This document shows positions 32,009 to 42,247 of a stretch of 64,000 nt of DNA, in pieces (position 1 is the stretch's first letter; the number at the start of each line of letters is the position of its first letter). The position numbers were made by a program, and so were the translations under genes. A model generated the notes under the pieces. That model was given only the letters and a program-made list of their open reading frames with translations, was not told the origin of the DNA and ran no database searches. Origin of the DNA: Whitmania pigra (Eukaryota > Annelida > Clitellata > Hirudinida > Haemopidae); contig JAJTWR010000231.1 of NCBI GenBank assembly GCA_021613335.1, positions 4,596,001 to 4,660,000 of the forward strand, written 5' to 3'.

Positions 32009-32400
32009 GTATAATTATATATATTTTAAAAGATTGAGTTTAAATGAACATTTAAAATGAATAAAATATAAATATTTTGTAAAACCATTAAGAAAAATTT
32101 CAAATTTTGAAATATTAGTCGATTTTTTATCTGTAAAGGGTGCTTTTAAATCTAGACATGTTTTTAGAATTCTTCAAAAATGGCAGATAATGGCAATCTT
32201 CACATTTTTGCGTGCGACGGGATTTGAGCGACCAATGCAATTTAAAATAATCACTCATTAGCGACCAGCCACGCCCCATAAACTGTTATAAATCCAAGTT
32301 TTGTTTTTTTTTTTATTTTCAAAAAACTATATTCAAATAGCCAAAAAAATCACACCAAAAAAAGACTCACAAATTCATTAATGAACTATCCCAAGGGAAT
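32009..32400. other. Spacer, nothing recognised
   Basis: AT-rich sequence between the SINE cluster and the 3' side of the CR1/jockey-like LINE. No ORF or repeat was recognised. Confidence 0.4.
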
Positions 32401-34990
32401 TAATTCCCGTCTAGGGGATAGGTTGTTTCAATTTGACAAATTTAAAGGGGCGTTTGAAAGGGTCTTTGCATATATATAAACTTCTAATGGTAACGACAGG
32501 TGAAAATTAATGGCGACAACTGAGAGACGAGGAATAATCGGAATAATGAATAAGCGATGTAATCAACGAGGAAAAAACCAGGGTAATAAAATGAATGATA
32601 AGGTGGAAATGTGGATAAAAGGTTCAACAGGTGGATAGAATGTGTTTTTTAAGATGGGATTTAAATAGTGAGGAACTGTTTAGAGAAACAAGGGACGACG
32701 GCAGAGAGGAGAACAAGAGTGGACCTTTGCAACATATGGAGAATTTTTTGAAGGTGGTACGGGAAAATTCAGATCTCAATTGATTGGATGATCTAAGATT
32801 GTAAGAGTGGACATCTGATGATTTGAAAAACATATTATTAAAGGATGGAGGCAGCAAGTTATGTTCATAATTGTATATGAAGAGGCAAGTTTGGAATTTA
32901 TTGATCTGATATATATTTAGAAGTCCATTTGAAATAAAAAAGTCCTTTGTATGGGCACGTGGATGGAGACGAAATATAGTACGAATTATTCTTTTTAGGA
33001 GTGTAAGTAAGTGGATAAGTTTAGAGGGATAGGTAGAGGCCCAGGCGATATTACTATTAGATGAGATAAGGATATATTAAAGAATAATAAAGCATAATGA
33101 GAATTTTTTTATCAACAAATGAAGAGACCCTTGACATGATGCCAATGTTTTTTGAAATTTTGGAGGCAACGTAATTGATATGCAAAAACCAGTTTAATCT
33201 ATCATCGATAATAATGCCGAGGAATTTGGTAGAGGTGACATGTTTAATCTGTAAGTTGTTGATGCAAGGTTGAATACTATTGGTTCTGTCCTTATTTTTT
33301 GAGCAAAACAGCATGAAATTTGTCTTGTCGACATTTAAAGATAACTTATTGGCGCGAAACCAAGTGTCAACATTTGTTAACTCCCTATTGATGCTGATAA
33401 TTAAGTCATTGAGATTTTTGCCAGAAGCAAATACATTTGTATCGTCTGCGAATAATAAAAATGTAAGTAAAGATGATGAGTTATGTAAATCGTTAATATA
33501 AATTATGAATAGCAAGGGGCCAAGAATAGACCCTTGAGGAACGCCACAAGCTACGTCACTAAACGAAGATTCAAACCCATTAAATTCTATCAATTGTTTA
33601 CGACCCGACAAATAACTGGTGAACCACTTCAAAACACAACCACGCAAACCGTAATGATAAAGTTTCGACAAAAGTATCTCATGATTTACGGTATCAAATG
33701 CCTTTGATAGATCGAGAAACACACCGATGGTGAACTCACCACGGTCCAGAGCGTCGGCAATTTTCGAATAAAGTAAGAGTAGAGGCATATATGTTGAGTG
33801 ATTTTTTCGAAATCCGAATTGTTTGTTATTGAGCAGACTAAACCTTGATAAGAAGGATTCAACTCGACGATATACGGCCTTTTCGAAAATTTTTGAAAAA
33901 CATGGCAGAATTGAGATAGGTCTGTAATTGCAGATCCTGTTCAGATCACCGGATTTATGCAATGGAATCACTTTGGCCAATTTTAAGTCATCTGGTACAT
34001 TTCCCGTCGACAGTGAACAATTGATCAGAGAGCTAAGAATATTGGAGATCAATGGGATGAATTCGCCAGCAATACAAGGATCAATACCATCAAGACCACA
34101 GCTATGGGAGGTCTTCAATTCTTTAACTATTTGGATGATCTCATCTGGCGAAACAGGGAAAAAAACATTGTGGGAGAGATCTCGTAAGGAATTCATGGAA
34201 GGATTTGGAGGGAGGGATGATTTTCTTTGCCAAGTTTGGACCAAGATCGGAAAAATGTTTGTTGAATTGTTCAGCTATTTCAGTTGGGGAGTTTAGTTCG
34301 CATCCGTCGTCTGAATAGAATATGTCGGGAGTTTCAACTGATTTGCTCCCTCTAGACAAAATACTTTTTATGATGTTCCAAGTACCTTTTGGATTTCCCT
34401 GTTGTCTCAGGAATTTTGATGAGAAATGTTGGCGAATTATAGCTTGCTTGATAGTTTTGAATCTGTTTCTGTACTTTGTGAATTTGATCTTGTTTTCTGG
34501 AGTTGGATTCTTTAGATATGTCTTGTACAGTTTGCTTCTTTACCCCGCCCTCCTAAAATCTTGCAGAGTGATTTTAGAAGGGCGGGGGTCATCCATTCCT
34601 GTTTTTTAATTCTGGACTGAGAACCGACAGTTGTCAAGGGAAAACAATGATTGTATAGACTTTGATATTTCGATAGAAAAAGTTTGTAGGCATGAGTTAT
34701 ATTTTGGGATTCACATTCTCTGGTCACATCAGACCAGTCCACCTCAGTCAAGCATTCTTTAAATTTCAGTTTCAATTTCAGATGTCTATCTTGTTTTCTG
34801 TGTAGCTTTGGAGGCTCCACTATTTTAATAGTCTCATGTAGTTTGATGTTGACGTGGAGAGGGAAGTGATCCGAAATATCATCGATAATTATCTTGGAGA
34901 TGCATTTGCTGAGAGAGATATTTGTGAAAATATTGTCTATAAGAGTGGCAGATGAGGGTTGTTGGACACTGAACTTCGTCCTACTTGCAT
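32400..34990 (-). pseudogene. CR1/jockey-like LINE, 3' portion (reverse transcriptase to end)
   Basis: On the - strand, 35000-34512 has the endonuclease end (SATLIDNIFTN, then ISDHFPLHVN). 34359-34141 is the linker and 34244-33057 an open 395-codon reverse transcriptase. That frame includes NYRPISILPCFSKIFEK, QFGFRKNHST, FLDLSKAFDTVNHEILL, CGVPQGSILGPLLF and the catalytic LLFADDTNVF. 32857-32624 gives the C-terminal block. Frameshifts separate the pieces. No RNase H is present, as usual for this group. The 5' part continues at 40236-41037, the two halves being separated by the LINE-B insertion. Confidence 0.85.
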
Positions 34991-35119
34991 CATCACACAA
35001 GCTCCAAGCGTACAACACTAGGAACGTACAACACCAGGAACGTCCGACACAGAACCTCGGCCCACAACTCCGCCAGGCCACAAACGTGCAGGACAGCAAC
35101 AGTGACTCAGCGCATAGCA
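34991..35119 (+). other. Junction sequence between the split LINE and LINE-B
   Basis: A GC-richer tract with twofold aggaacgt(a/c)c and related cgtacaacac text. It belongs neither to the split LINE reading frame nor to recognisable ORF1. It may be LINE-B 5' untranslated sequence or another small insertion. No clear target duplication was found. Confidence 0.35.
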
Positions 35120-35129
35120 GTGGACTCCT

Positions 35130-35912
35130 TTGTTTGAAGTCCTAGCGAAAGTCTATTTAAGGAGCCAGGAGAAGACACTTAGTTTCCGTAATGCGACGCC
35201 TGCTAAAGTTAAGATAGGTTATCTTAGCTTTAAGGTGCAGGCGTACGTGCGTGAGCCAACGCGCTGTTTTAAGTGCAACGGCTATGGGCACATAGCAGCT
35301 AGCTGCAAGCATAAGGCTAAGTGCCCTAAATGTTTAGGGAAACACTCCCTGAAAGAGTGTCAGCAGCAGGAAATGACGGAAAAGCGATGCGCGACTTGTG
35401 ACAGTACCAGTCACTTTACTGGTCAGGCTGTCTGTCCGCAGCGCAAGATCGAAAAGGAGGCCATCTCCATAAGAGCTAATAAGCACATTAGTTATGCGAA
35501 AGCCCTTACGGCCGCCAAAAATAAGATAGAGGGGGTCCAGCCTGCTTCTGCCCCCGCGGTTCAGGTCGCTAAAACCTCAAAATCAATAACTAAGCAGGTT
35601 GAGCCCTCTCAATCTAATAAAAATAAGCCTAAGCCCAAGCCTAGGAATAAAAATAATAAACAGTCTAAACCTGCTGAGGAACCGGTGGAGTCGCATCTGA
35701 GCGTCTCCAAAGTCTTCCTCGGCAGATTAATTACAAAAATTGCTGAGCAGATGAATCAGAGATTCCATGGAGGAAACAAAGAACAGTTCTTAGATGTCCT
35801 CTCCCACATCTGCGTGCTTACCTTCGACTGCATGCAGGAGGAGTCTGTAGCTGAAGATGTCCGCTCAGCAACGAAAGCAAGTCTGGCCGAAATCTCAGTC
35901 CACCATGGATAG
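35130..35912 (+). CDS. LINE-B ORF1, zinc-knuckle RNA-binding protein, 5'-truncated
   Basis: The frame contains three CCHC-type knuckles: CFKCNGYGHIAASC, CPKCLGKHSLKEC and CATCDSTSHFTGQAVC. Before them is the conserved KVKIGYLSFKVQAYV. After them comes a lysine/proline-rich region (NKPKPKPRNKNNK) and a helical end. ORF1 proteins of this superfamily bind element RNA. N-terminal sequence present in the copy at 624-815 is absent here and no good start is seen, so the 5' end is lost. The stop (35910-35912) overlaps the ORF2 start in atggatag, a layout seen in translationally coupled LINE ORFs. Confidence 0.8.
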   Translation: MFEVLAKVYLRSQEKTLSFRNATPAKVKIGYLSFKVQAYVREPTRCFKCNGYGHIAASCKHKAKCPKCLGKHSLKECQQQEMTEKRCATCDSTSHFTGQAVCPQRKIEKEAISIRANKHISYAKALTAAKNKIEGVQPASAPAVQVAKTSKSITKQVEPSQSNKNKPKPKPRNKNNKQSKPAEEPVESHLSVSKVFLGRLITKIAEQMNQRFHGGNKEQFLDVLSHICVLTFDCMQEESVAEDVRSATKASLAEISVHHG

Positions 35913-38900
35913 TGCTCTAAACATTATCCAATGGAACTGCCAGGGGATCCGACAGAAAACCGGTGAACTCGTTTCCTTTCTGAACTCTTTGGAAAAATTG
36001 CCTGATGTTATATTGCTCCAAGAGACATTTCTTAAAAGCAAACATAATTTCAGAATTCAAGGATACCAGATAGAGCGGTTCGATCGTACGGACGAGGTCT
36101 CCAGAGGCGGCATCCTCACATGCGTCAGGGATGGGATGTCATACAGTTCCGTCATCACATCTCATGACCCCCAGTGCCTCTCGATTACCATAATCGCGAA
36201 GACCAGGAGGATCAAGATTGTAAACTTCTACGCTCCTCCCGGAAAACCTTTTTCGAAGGAGCAGCTGGAGAAAATCTTAATCCACCAGGATGCTATAATC
36301 TGCGGGGATATAAATGCATACTCCCCAGACTTCGGAGCTCGACACTCTGATGCCAGAGGTAGGTCAGTTGAGGATTTAATCCAGGCTAACAATCTCGTCT
36401 TCTTAAACACAGGCGAGGGCACCCATCTCACAAGGAGCGGCAAGTCTACCCCGATAGACATCTCTCTGGCTTCTCCCAACCTTGCATGCAGATCATCGTG
36501 GAAGGTCCTGCCAGAAAACCTAGGCAGCGACCACTTCGTCATTCAGATCACAGTTGATGCTCCACCACTACATGAGGCAATCAGTGTACCTCGCATCAAC
36601 ATGAGGAAAATCAACTGGAATCTGTACCAACTGACATGTCTAGCCACCCTAGGTCAGGACCTCCCCACAGAAGATCTTGAGGAAAATGCATCCCTCATCT
36701 CTCAGGCCATTGTCCGAGCGGCGGAGGCTTGCTCCCCAAAGCCCACAAGCAGCCGCAGAAAACAATCCGTCCCTTACTGGAACGAGGACTGCAGAGCGGC
36801 AATCAGAGAAAGAAACCAGTTGAGAAACCGCTTCCTAAAGATGAAGACAGTCGATGCATTCACGGAATACAAGCGGGCGAAAGGGCGAGCTCAATGGGTT
36901 GTCAAGAAAGCCAAGAAAGACTGTTGGGAGAGATTCTGTGCCAGCTTCAACAGGTCAACAAACCTGGGCACCCTCTGGAGAACCGTCAAGAGCATGAGCG
37001 GTCACTCTCAAGGAGCTCGCATCCCTCCGATCTCCTCTAGTGATGGATCCCCACTGGATAACTTCAGCAAAGCGGAAATCTTTGCAAAAACCTTTGCTTA
37101 CGCGAGCAGCAATGCAAATCTGTCCCCGCACTTCGCAAAGATCAAGCAGAATTTCTCTTTCGACCTCGATCCAGATGGCTGGGACAACTCTCCTCTGTCC
37201 CATCCCATAGAAACGGCTGAAGTAATGGATGCCCTCGGAAAATGTGGGAACTCGTCCCCAGGCCCCGACGGCATCCACTACGAAATGATTAGGAAACTCC
37301 CCCCACAGTGCTTCAAAAGCATTGTCTCCCTTTTCAACCAGTCCTGGTCGATAGGTCGTCTTCCCTCCTCTTGGAAGAAAGCGACGGTAATCCCCATCCC
37401 GAAGAAGGGAAAACCTCCTTCGGAACCGGCCTCCTACAGACCTATCTCTCTGACCTCCTCTCTCTGCAAGCTCCTTGAAAGGGTGATCGCAGCAAGGCTC
37501 AGATGGCACCTAGAGAGTTTCGATCTCATCAGCCGAAACCAAGCCGGTTTCAGAAAAGGAAGAGGATGCTCAGACCAACTGGTCCGAATAACGCAAGACA
37601 TAGCTGCCTCTTCCACAAAGAGGCAGATGACCCTTGGAGTTTTTCTGGACTTGGAAAAAGCCTTTGATATGGTGTGGAGAGAAGGAATAGTCGCAAGGCT
37701 ATCCAAACTAGGCATCAAAGGGAGGATGCTTCACTGGATAAACGACTTCTTACAAGATCGAACCATGGAAGTCAGAGTCGGAGCGACTTTCTCCAACCCT
37801 CTCACCCTTGACAATGGCACACCCCAAGGCAGTGTCCTTAGCCCGCTGCTGTTCATTGTGATGCTCGACTGTCTGCCCCAGCCAGTGAACAAGATCAAGG
37901 TGTCTATGTACGCCGACGACATAGCCCTCTGGACGACTGGTAGCGATCTTTCCACCATGAGGAACAGGATGCAACTGCACCTTAATCAAACAGAGAAGTT
38001 TCTTTCCAGCCATGGTTTTAAAATCTCTGTTAATAAATCATGTGCGGTTCTATTCAACAGGAACAAGTCAAGGCTGGTCTCCTCCCGGACGACACTGCGC
38101 ATAGCTGGGGAGGAACTCCCAATGACCCAATCCGCAATGTTTCTAGGAGTCATCCTGGACGACAAGTTGAGCTGGAACGCCCAAACGGCCGCTGTTAATA
38201 ACAGATGCCGGAAGCGCCTCAACGTGATGAGAGCTGTCGCAGGAAAATCCTGGGGAGCCAGCAAGTCCCGCTTGATCCACCTGTACAGAGCCACCATTAG
38301 ATCTGTGATGGATTACGGGAGTGAAGCCTTTGACCTCAGCTACACGCAGAACAAGAAGGTACATGACAGCATCCAATTCCAGGCTCTCAAGATCTGCTGT
38401 GGCAGCATGCCTGGGAGTGGAAATCTGTCGTTACAAGTTGAATGCGGTGAACTTCCATTAGACCTTCGTCGAAAGAAGATCACTGCTAATCATGCTATCC
38501 GGTCACTGGCCACTCCTAATAACCCCATCAGGGAATGTTATTTTGCTCCTAATTTCAGGAATTCCAGCATCAAGGGCAAACTTCACTGGAAGATGAAGAA
38601 GAGCAATCGTCCATGCCCTTTTGAAACGGTATCAGGTCTCCTGCCTGACTACATTCAAAAGGACATCACAAGAGAACTGGATGCCGAAGTTCTCAGAGCA
38701 CCATGGACACTGAAGAACCCCAACTTCGACACCTCCACCCTGGCAATAGCGGCCGACGATCCCCTGAGGATGCTGGTCGCTAGGGAGAAGATCGAAGAAA
38801 TCAGTGATTCCAGCCTGCTCTGCTACACGGACGCATCCAAGATGAAGGACAAGGCAGGGATAGGAATCTTCATCCCCAAGAAAGGAGTGGAGCTCAGTAT

Positions 38901-39663
38901 CAGAGCTTCGCCCGACAGCAGCATCTCTGCAACGGAATTAGCAGCCATCGAGGACTGCCTGATGCTGCTAAAAACCTCCTACCAGGGGGAGGACAAGAAC
39001 ATTGTAATTTTAAGCGATTCTCTTAGTGCCATCCAGTGCCTAAGAAATCGAAACAATGCCTACCACGATCCTGAAATTCACAGAATTTTATCTTTGATTT
39101 CAGATTTCATGGAACAAGACCAGCAAGTCACTCTCGTCTGGGTACCAGCCCACGTGGGCATTCCAGGTAACGAGAAGGCCGACACTCTGGCGAAGCTTGC
39201 GACAACTCGAGGCCAGATAGATCGCCAAATCCCAGCATCTATCAATGACGCCAAAAGATTCGTCGCCAGGAAGACCGAAGAGGACTGGCAGAGAAGGTGG
39301 GATTCCTTCACTGGCACTCACCATCATGAAGTCCAGAGACAGGCAACGACAAAGAGCATCTTCCAATGCTCCTCCAGGAGGAAGGAGGTCCTCATCTCCA
39401 GACTCCGGCTTGGAAGATGTCATCTGAACCGCTACCTGTTCCAAATGAAGAGGCTCAACAGCGGCAAATGCCAAACTTGTCCTCGGATGGAGGAGTCCAC
39501 TAGACATTTCCTCATGGAGTGCCCTAGTCAGGAACCCCTCAGGCGGAACATCAGGTCGAAGCTCAAGATACAGACACTGGACTTGAGAACTATGCTTAGC
39601 AATCACGCTAGCATAGATCTCATCTTCCGGTGGGTCCAAGAAAAGAGAAGAAACCTGATTTGA
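35905..39663 (+). CDS. LINE-B ORF2: endonuclease, reverse transcriptase, RNase H, CCHC
   Basis: 1252 codons without a stop, starting MDSALNIIQWNCQGIRQ. Endonuclease: LLQETFLK, VNFYAPPGKPF, ICGDINAYSPDFGA and LGSDHFVIQ. Reverse transcriptase: ASYRPISLTSSLCKLLER, NQAGFRKGRGC, FLDLEKAFDMVW, GTPQGSVLSPLLF and the catalytic SMYADDIALW. RNase H (about 38815-39220): CYTDASKMKDKAGIGIF, SATELAAIEDCL, ILSDSLSAIQCL and WVPAHVGIPGNEKADTLAKL, giving the D-E-D-D set with the C-terminal His. The C-terminal CQTCPRMEESTRHFLMEC is a CCHC motif. ATG 35905 is preferred to 35857 because homology begins there and it overlaps the ORF1 stop. Every catalytic block looks intact, though 5' truncation should prevent autonomous transcription. 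Confidence 0.92.
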   Translation: MDSALNIIQWNCQGIRQKTGELVSFLNSLEKLPDVILLQETFLKSKHNFRIQGYQIERFDRTDEVSRGGILTCVRDGMSYSSVITSHDPQCLSITIIAKTRRIKIVNFYAPPGKPFSKEQLEKILIHQDAIICGDINAYSPDFGARHSDARGRSVEDLIQANNLVFLNTGEGTHLTRSGKSTPIDISLASPNLACRSSWKVLPENLGSDHFVIQITVDAPPLHEAISVPRINMRKINWNLYQLTCLATLGQDLPTEDLEENASLISQAIVRAAEACSPKPTSSRRKQSVPYWNEDCRAAIRERNQLRNRFLKMKTVDAFTEYKRAKGRAQWVVKKAKKDCWERFCASFNRSTNLGTLWRTVKSMSGHSQGARIPPISSSDGSPLDNFSKAEIFAKTFAYASSNANLSPHFAKIKQNFSFDLDPDGWDNSPLSHPIETAEVMDALGKCGNSSPGPDGIHYEMIRKLPPQCFKSIVSLFNQSWSIGRLPSSWKKATVIPIPKKGKPPSEPASYRPISLTSSLCKLLERVIAARLRWHLESFDLISRNQAGFRKGRGCSDQLVRITQDIAASSTKRQMTLGVFLDLEKAFDMVWREGIVARLSKLGIKGRMLHWINDFLQDRTMEVRVGATFSNPLTLDNGTPQGSVLSPLLFIVMLDCLPQPVNKIKVSMYADDIALWTTGSDLSTMRNRMQLHLNQTEKFLSSHGFKISVNKSCAVLFNRNKSRLVSSRTTLRIAGEELPMTQSAMFLGVILDDKLSWNAQTAAVNNRCRKRLNVMRAVAGKSWGASKSRLIHLYRATIRSVMDYGSEAFDLSYTQNKKVHDSIQFQALKICCGSMPGSGNLSLQVECGELPLDLRRKKITANHAIRSLATPNNPIRECYFAPNFRNSSIKGKLHWKMKKSNRPCPFETVSGLLPDYIQKDITRELDAEVLRAPWTLKNPNFDTSTLAIAADDPLRMLVAREKIEEISDSSLLCYTDASKMKDKAGIGIFIPKKGVELSIRASPDSSISATELAAIEDCLMLLKTSYQGEDKNIVILSDSLSAIQCLRNRNNAYHDPEIHRILSLISDFMEQDQQVTLVWVPAHVGIPGNEKADTLAKLATTRGQIDRQIPASINDAKRFVARKTEEDWQRRWDSFTGTHHHEVQRQATTKSIFQCSSRRKEVLISRLRLGRCHLNRYLFQMKRLNSGKCQTCPRMEESTRHFLMECPSQEPLRRNIRSKLKIQTLDLRTMLSNHASIDLIFRWVQEKRRNLI

Positions 39664-39796
39664 TGAAGACCTCTGACTGTACATAAACTCTGTACATAAT
39701 TATGTTGTGACATTGATTGATACTATTTACTTATTATACATGTGTGTATGTATTTATTTAGTTACTTATTATATATGTATGTATTTATTTATTATA

Positions 39797-39829
<33 letters not shown>

Positions 39830-39886
39830 GACTGGTTGCACCTCGATGTTCGTTGTTTCCTGTTGTTCTCCTCTGTTGTTGTCCCC

Positions 39887-39945
39887 GTCCTAATCATCTA
39901 GTTATGAAATGGACGTTAATAAATAACCAACCAACCAACCAACCG
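39887..39945 (+). repeat. LINE-B 3' tail shared with family-A SINEs
   Basis: cgtcctaatcatctagttat followed by gaaatggacgttaataaa is almost the tail of the SINE at 51612-51731, which has a c for t in ctagc/ttat and caac for aaat. cgtcc and ggacg can pair to form a small hairpin. It ends in a (ccaa)n tract. Confidence 0.85.
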
Positions 39946-40235
39946 ACACTCATCCGTTCGCCCTCAGTGGTCTTCCTCTTCGCTTGATTTCCGTGATCTC
40001 TTCTCAGGCCTTGTGCTTTGGCCTTTGTTGACTTGATCCTTTATCTTCTTCGTTTTGACTTGATATCTTTGTTTTCTCATTTGACTTGATATCTTTGTTT
40101 TCTCATTTGACTTGATATCTTTGTTTTCTCATTTGACTTGATATCTTTGTTTTCTTGTTTGATTTGACTTCTTGTTTATTAAATAAACTTTGTATTATGA
40201 TACAAATCTATGTTAGTTGTAGTTTGCAGTTACGT
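39946..40235 (+). repeat. 26-bp tandem repeat and unassigned junction DNA
   Basis: 40054-40165 has four units of tttgacttgatatctttg plus ttttctca. Around it lies unassigned sequence ending in aataaactttgtattatg, like an element's 3' end. It separates the LINE-B tail from the resumption of the split LINE at 40236. Confidence 0.75.
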
Positions 40236-41037
40236 ACGCTACAGGGTCCAATTCTTGTGGGTTTGAGGAACACAGGCATCATGAAAAAGGAGTGGAGGAT
40301 GTTTAAAAATTCATTAGTGGGTTGACTGCTTTCAATTGCTAATAGGTTAATGTTGAAGTCGCCCATTATTATGGTCTTTTTGTTGTCTTTAATCGTATAA
40401 GACAAGAATTCTGAAAACTCTTTGTTAAAAGATTTTAAGCTGTTTCCAGGTGGACGATAAATAATTGCGACAACAATGTTTTCCCTTCTACGTTGGCTGA
40501 TTGAGATTAGTTGATATTCAAAACCTTCAAATTTCCAGTTGGTCGTGTCAATGAGATTGAATTTAATATTGTCTTGGATGAAAAAACCAACGCCTCCTCC
40601 TAGGCCACGGTCCCTGTTTTTCAAAACAAATTTGTAACCATCAATGGCAGGAATAGGATCACCATTTTTCAGCCAAGTTTCACTGACGCCGAGGATTTCT
40701 GCATGATAAGAAGATAACAGCAATTCTACTTCCTGGAGTTTATTTGAGATGCTTCTGCAGTTAATGTGCATTAGGGAAAGATCTGAGTTACAAATTTTGG
40801 CCATATTTTTAGTTGTAACATAATTTGCAACCTCGTAGAATTCCGGCAGGTAGGCATCCGGGTCAGATGAAGAAAAATCAAAGTCCGCCATTTCTCAAAC
40901 TTTTCTCGAACTTGTGGTCCCTCCCCACAACAGATGTAACATAAATCGTATTCACACCAGCCAAAACTGTTGAAACATGGTCTAAGTTCACGGGATCAGT
41001 AGCGGAGACAAATATAACTGAAAGTTTATCTTCTTTC
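40236..41037 (-). pseudogene. CR1/jockey-like LINE, 5' portion (ORF1 end and endonuclease)
   Basis: 40891-40236 on the - strand is an open endonuclease frame: MHINCRSISNKLQEVELLL, ILGVSETWLKN, YKFVLKNRDRGLGGGVGFFI, VVAIIYRPPGNS, TIIMGDFNINLL and VFLKPTRIGP. Just upstream (41037-40878) another frame ends NGGL, overlapping the ATG, and is probably the ORF1 end. Its partner is 32400-34990 and the break falls after PTRIG. It abuts the Dong-like 3' tail at 41038. Confidence 0.82.
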
Positions 41038-41247
41038 GCCTGGAGAGAAAGAAGAAAGAGAAGGCCAAGGAGAATATTCATGTGACAAAAACCCATATCA
41101 AAACTCATTTACTTATTGTTTCAGGTTAATTACTATAGTCCTTGGGTTTTCCCGGGCCCGTTTGAGGACTTTAAAAACATTGTTGAGGTTTTTTAATACG
41201 CGCTGGTGATTTTTCGGATGTCAATCTGGGCTCAATAAAATCTTGAA
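41038..41247 (+). mobile_element. R4/Dong-like LINE 3' end, severely 5'-truncated
   Basis: This 210-bp tract is nearly identical to 44240-44449: cctggagagaaagaagaaag, tgtttcaggttaattactat, tgggttttcccgggcccg and gcgctggtgatttttcggat, ending aaaatcttgaaaaataat. Like that copy it runs straight into (TAA)n. Confidence 0.85.
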
Positions 41248-41505
<258 letters not shown>

Positions 41506-41533
41506 AAGCTCCGTTAAACCAACGAAATATGCC

Positions 41534-42247
41534 GTGGATCCTACTCTCGTAGCTTTTCCAGTCGATACAATTGTGGACAGCGAGATTAAGTTAAAGCAAT
41601 TTATACTCTCAAATTATAAATACTTAAAAATGCCATGCGAAGAACTCTCTGAGGTGTTGAGCCGAGTTGATGATGTTGACTCAAAGCGCCGGTTAATAGA
41701 CAAAGAATACATGCGTTGGATGGAAAGTTGCGAAACGGACCGTGAGAGGACGGGGGCTGGTAGTCTCGGTAGACAGGCTCCGAACGTGATACCTACTTCT
41801 GGGGTGAGATCGGATCACAGCAAGACAGGAAACCAGGTTAGGCAATTTCTTACAACAAAGATTCGACCATCAAAGAAAGAGTCAAAACGGAATGGCAGAA
41901 AAAAGCAAAGGAAGAAAGTCCAAAGATTACTCAGAAAGAACCTTTCCTCGGGAGCACGTTCGATTTTAAATGAAGAATATGACAAAGAATCAAAACCCAT
42001 GCCGCATGCAAAGTTGCTACAATTTTGGGAACCGGTATTCTCAAAAAAATCGATTAGAGACGATAGACCAGTAGCATCAGTCTGCGGGCTTTGTTGTGAT
42101 CTTGAAGCTCCCATCAGCTGCGAGGAAGTGAAAACGGCGCTGCGAGGTCTTAAAGATGGTGCCCCTGGCCTGGATGGAATGAAAAAGAAGCACTTGGATG
42201 GCATCAAACCGATCGATTATGCCGTACACATGTCCCTCTGGTGGTGA
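41534..42247 (+). pseudogene. Dong-like LINE ORF, N-terminal side to early reverse transcriptase
   Basis: 237 codons with a highly basic stretch (KKESKRNGRKKQRKKVQ), then ISCEEVKTALRGLKDGAPGL and DGMKKKHL, the entry to the reverse-transcriptase domain. The zinc-finger/Myb N-terminus typical of R2/R4 proteins is not present, so the copy is 5'-truncated. The frame is cut by FB3 after MSLWW. Confidence 0.78.

Larger units (their letters stand above)
35120..39945 (+). mobile_element. LINE-B: RNase H-bearing non-LTR retrotransposon with open ORF2
   Basis: The element carries a 5'-truncated ORF1 with zinc knuckles and a complete-looking ORF2 with endonuclease, reverse transcriptase, RNase H and a C-terminal CCHC. 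That domain set belongs to the I superfamily (I, Ingi, Loa, Nimb and relatives). It is less AT-rich than its surroundings. The 3' end, after (TA)n and a T run, is gtcctaatcatctagttatg then aaatggacgttaataaataa, finishing in ccaaccaacc repeats. It sits inside the CR1/jockey-like LINE on the opposite strand. Related dead copies lie at 1-4860. Confidence 0.9.

Noticed and set aside
34512..35099. N-terminal 45 codons of the - strand ORF as part of the split LINE
   Set aside because: Homology to the endonuclease starts only near the SATLIDN block. The upstream codons read through junction DNA.
36955..37509. Antisense ORFs inside LINE-B ORF2 (also 39100-39684, 34894-35145 and others)
   Set aside because: They are shadows of a long real frame with no protein features of their own.
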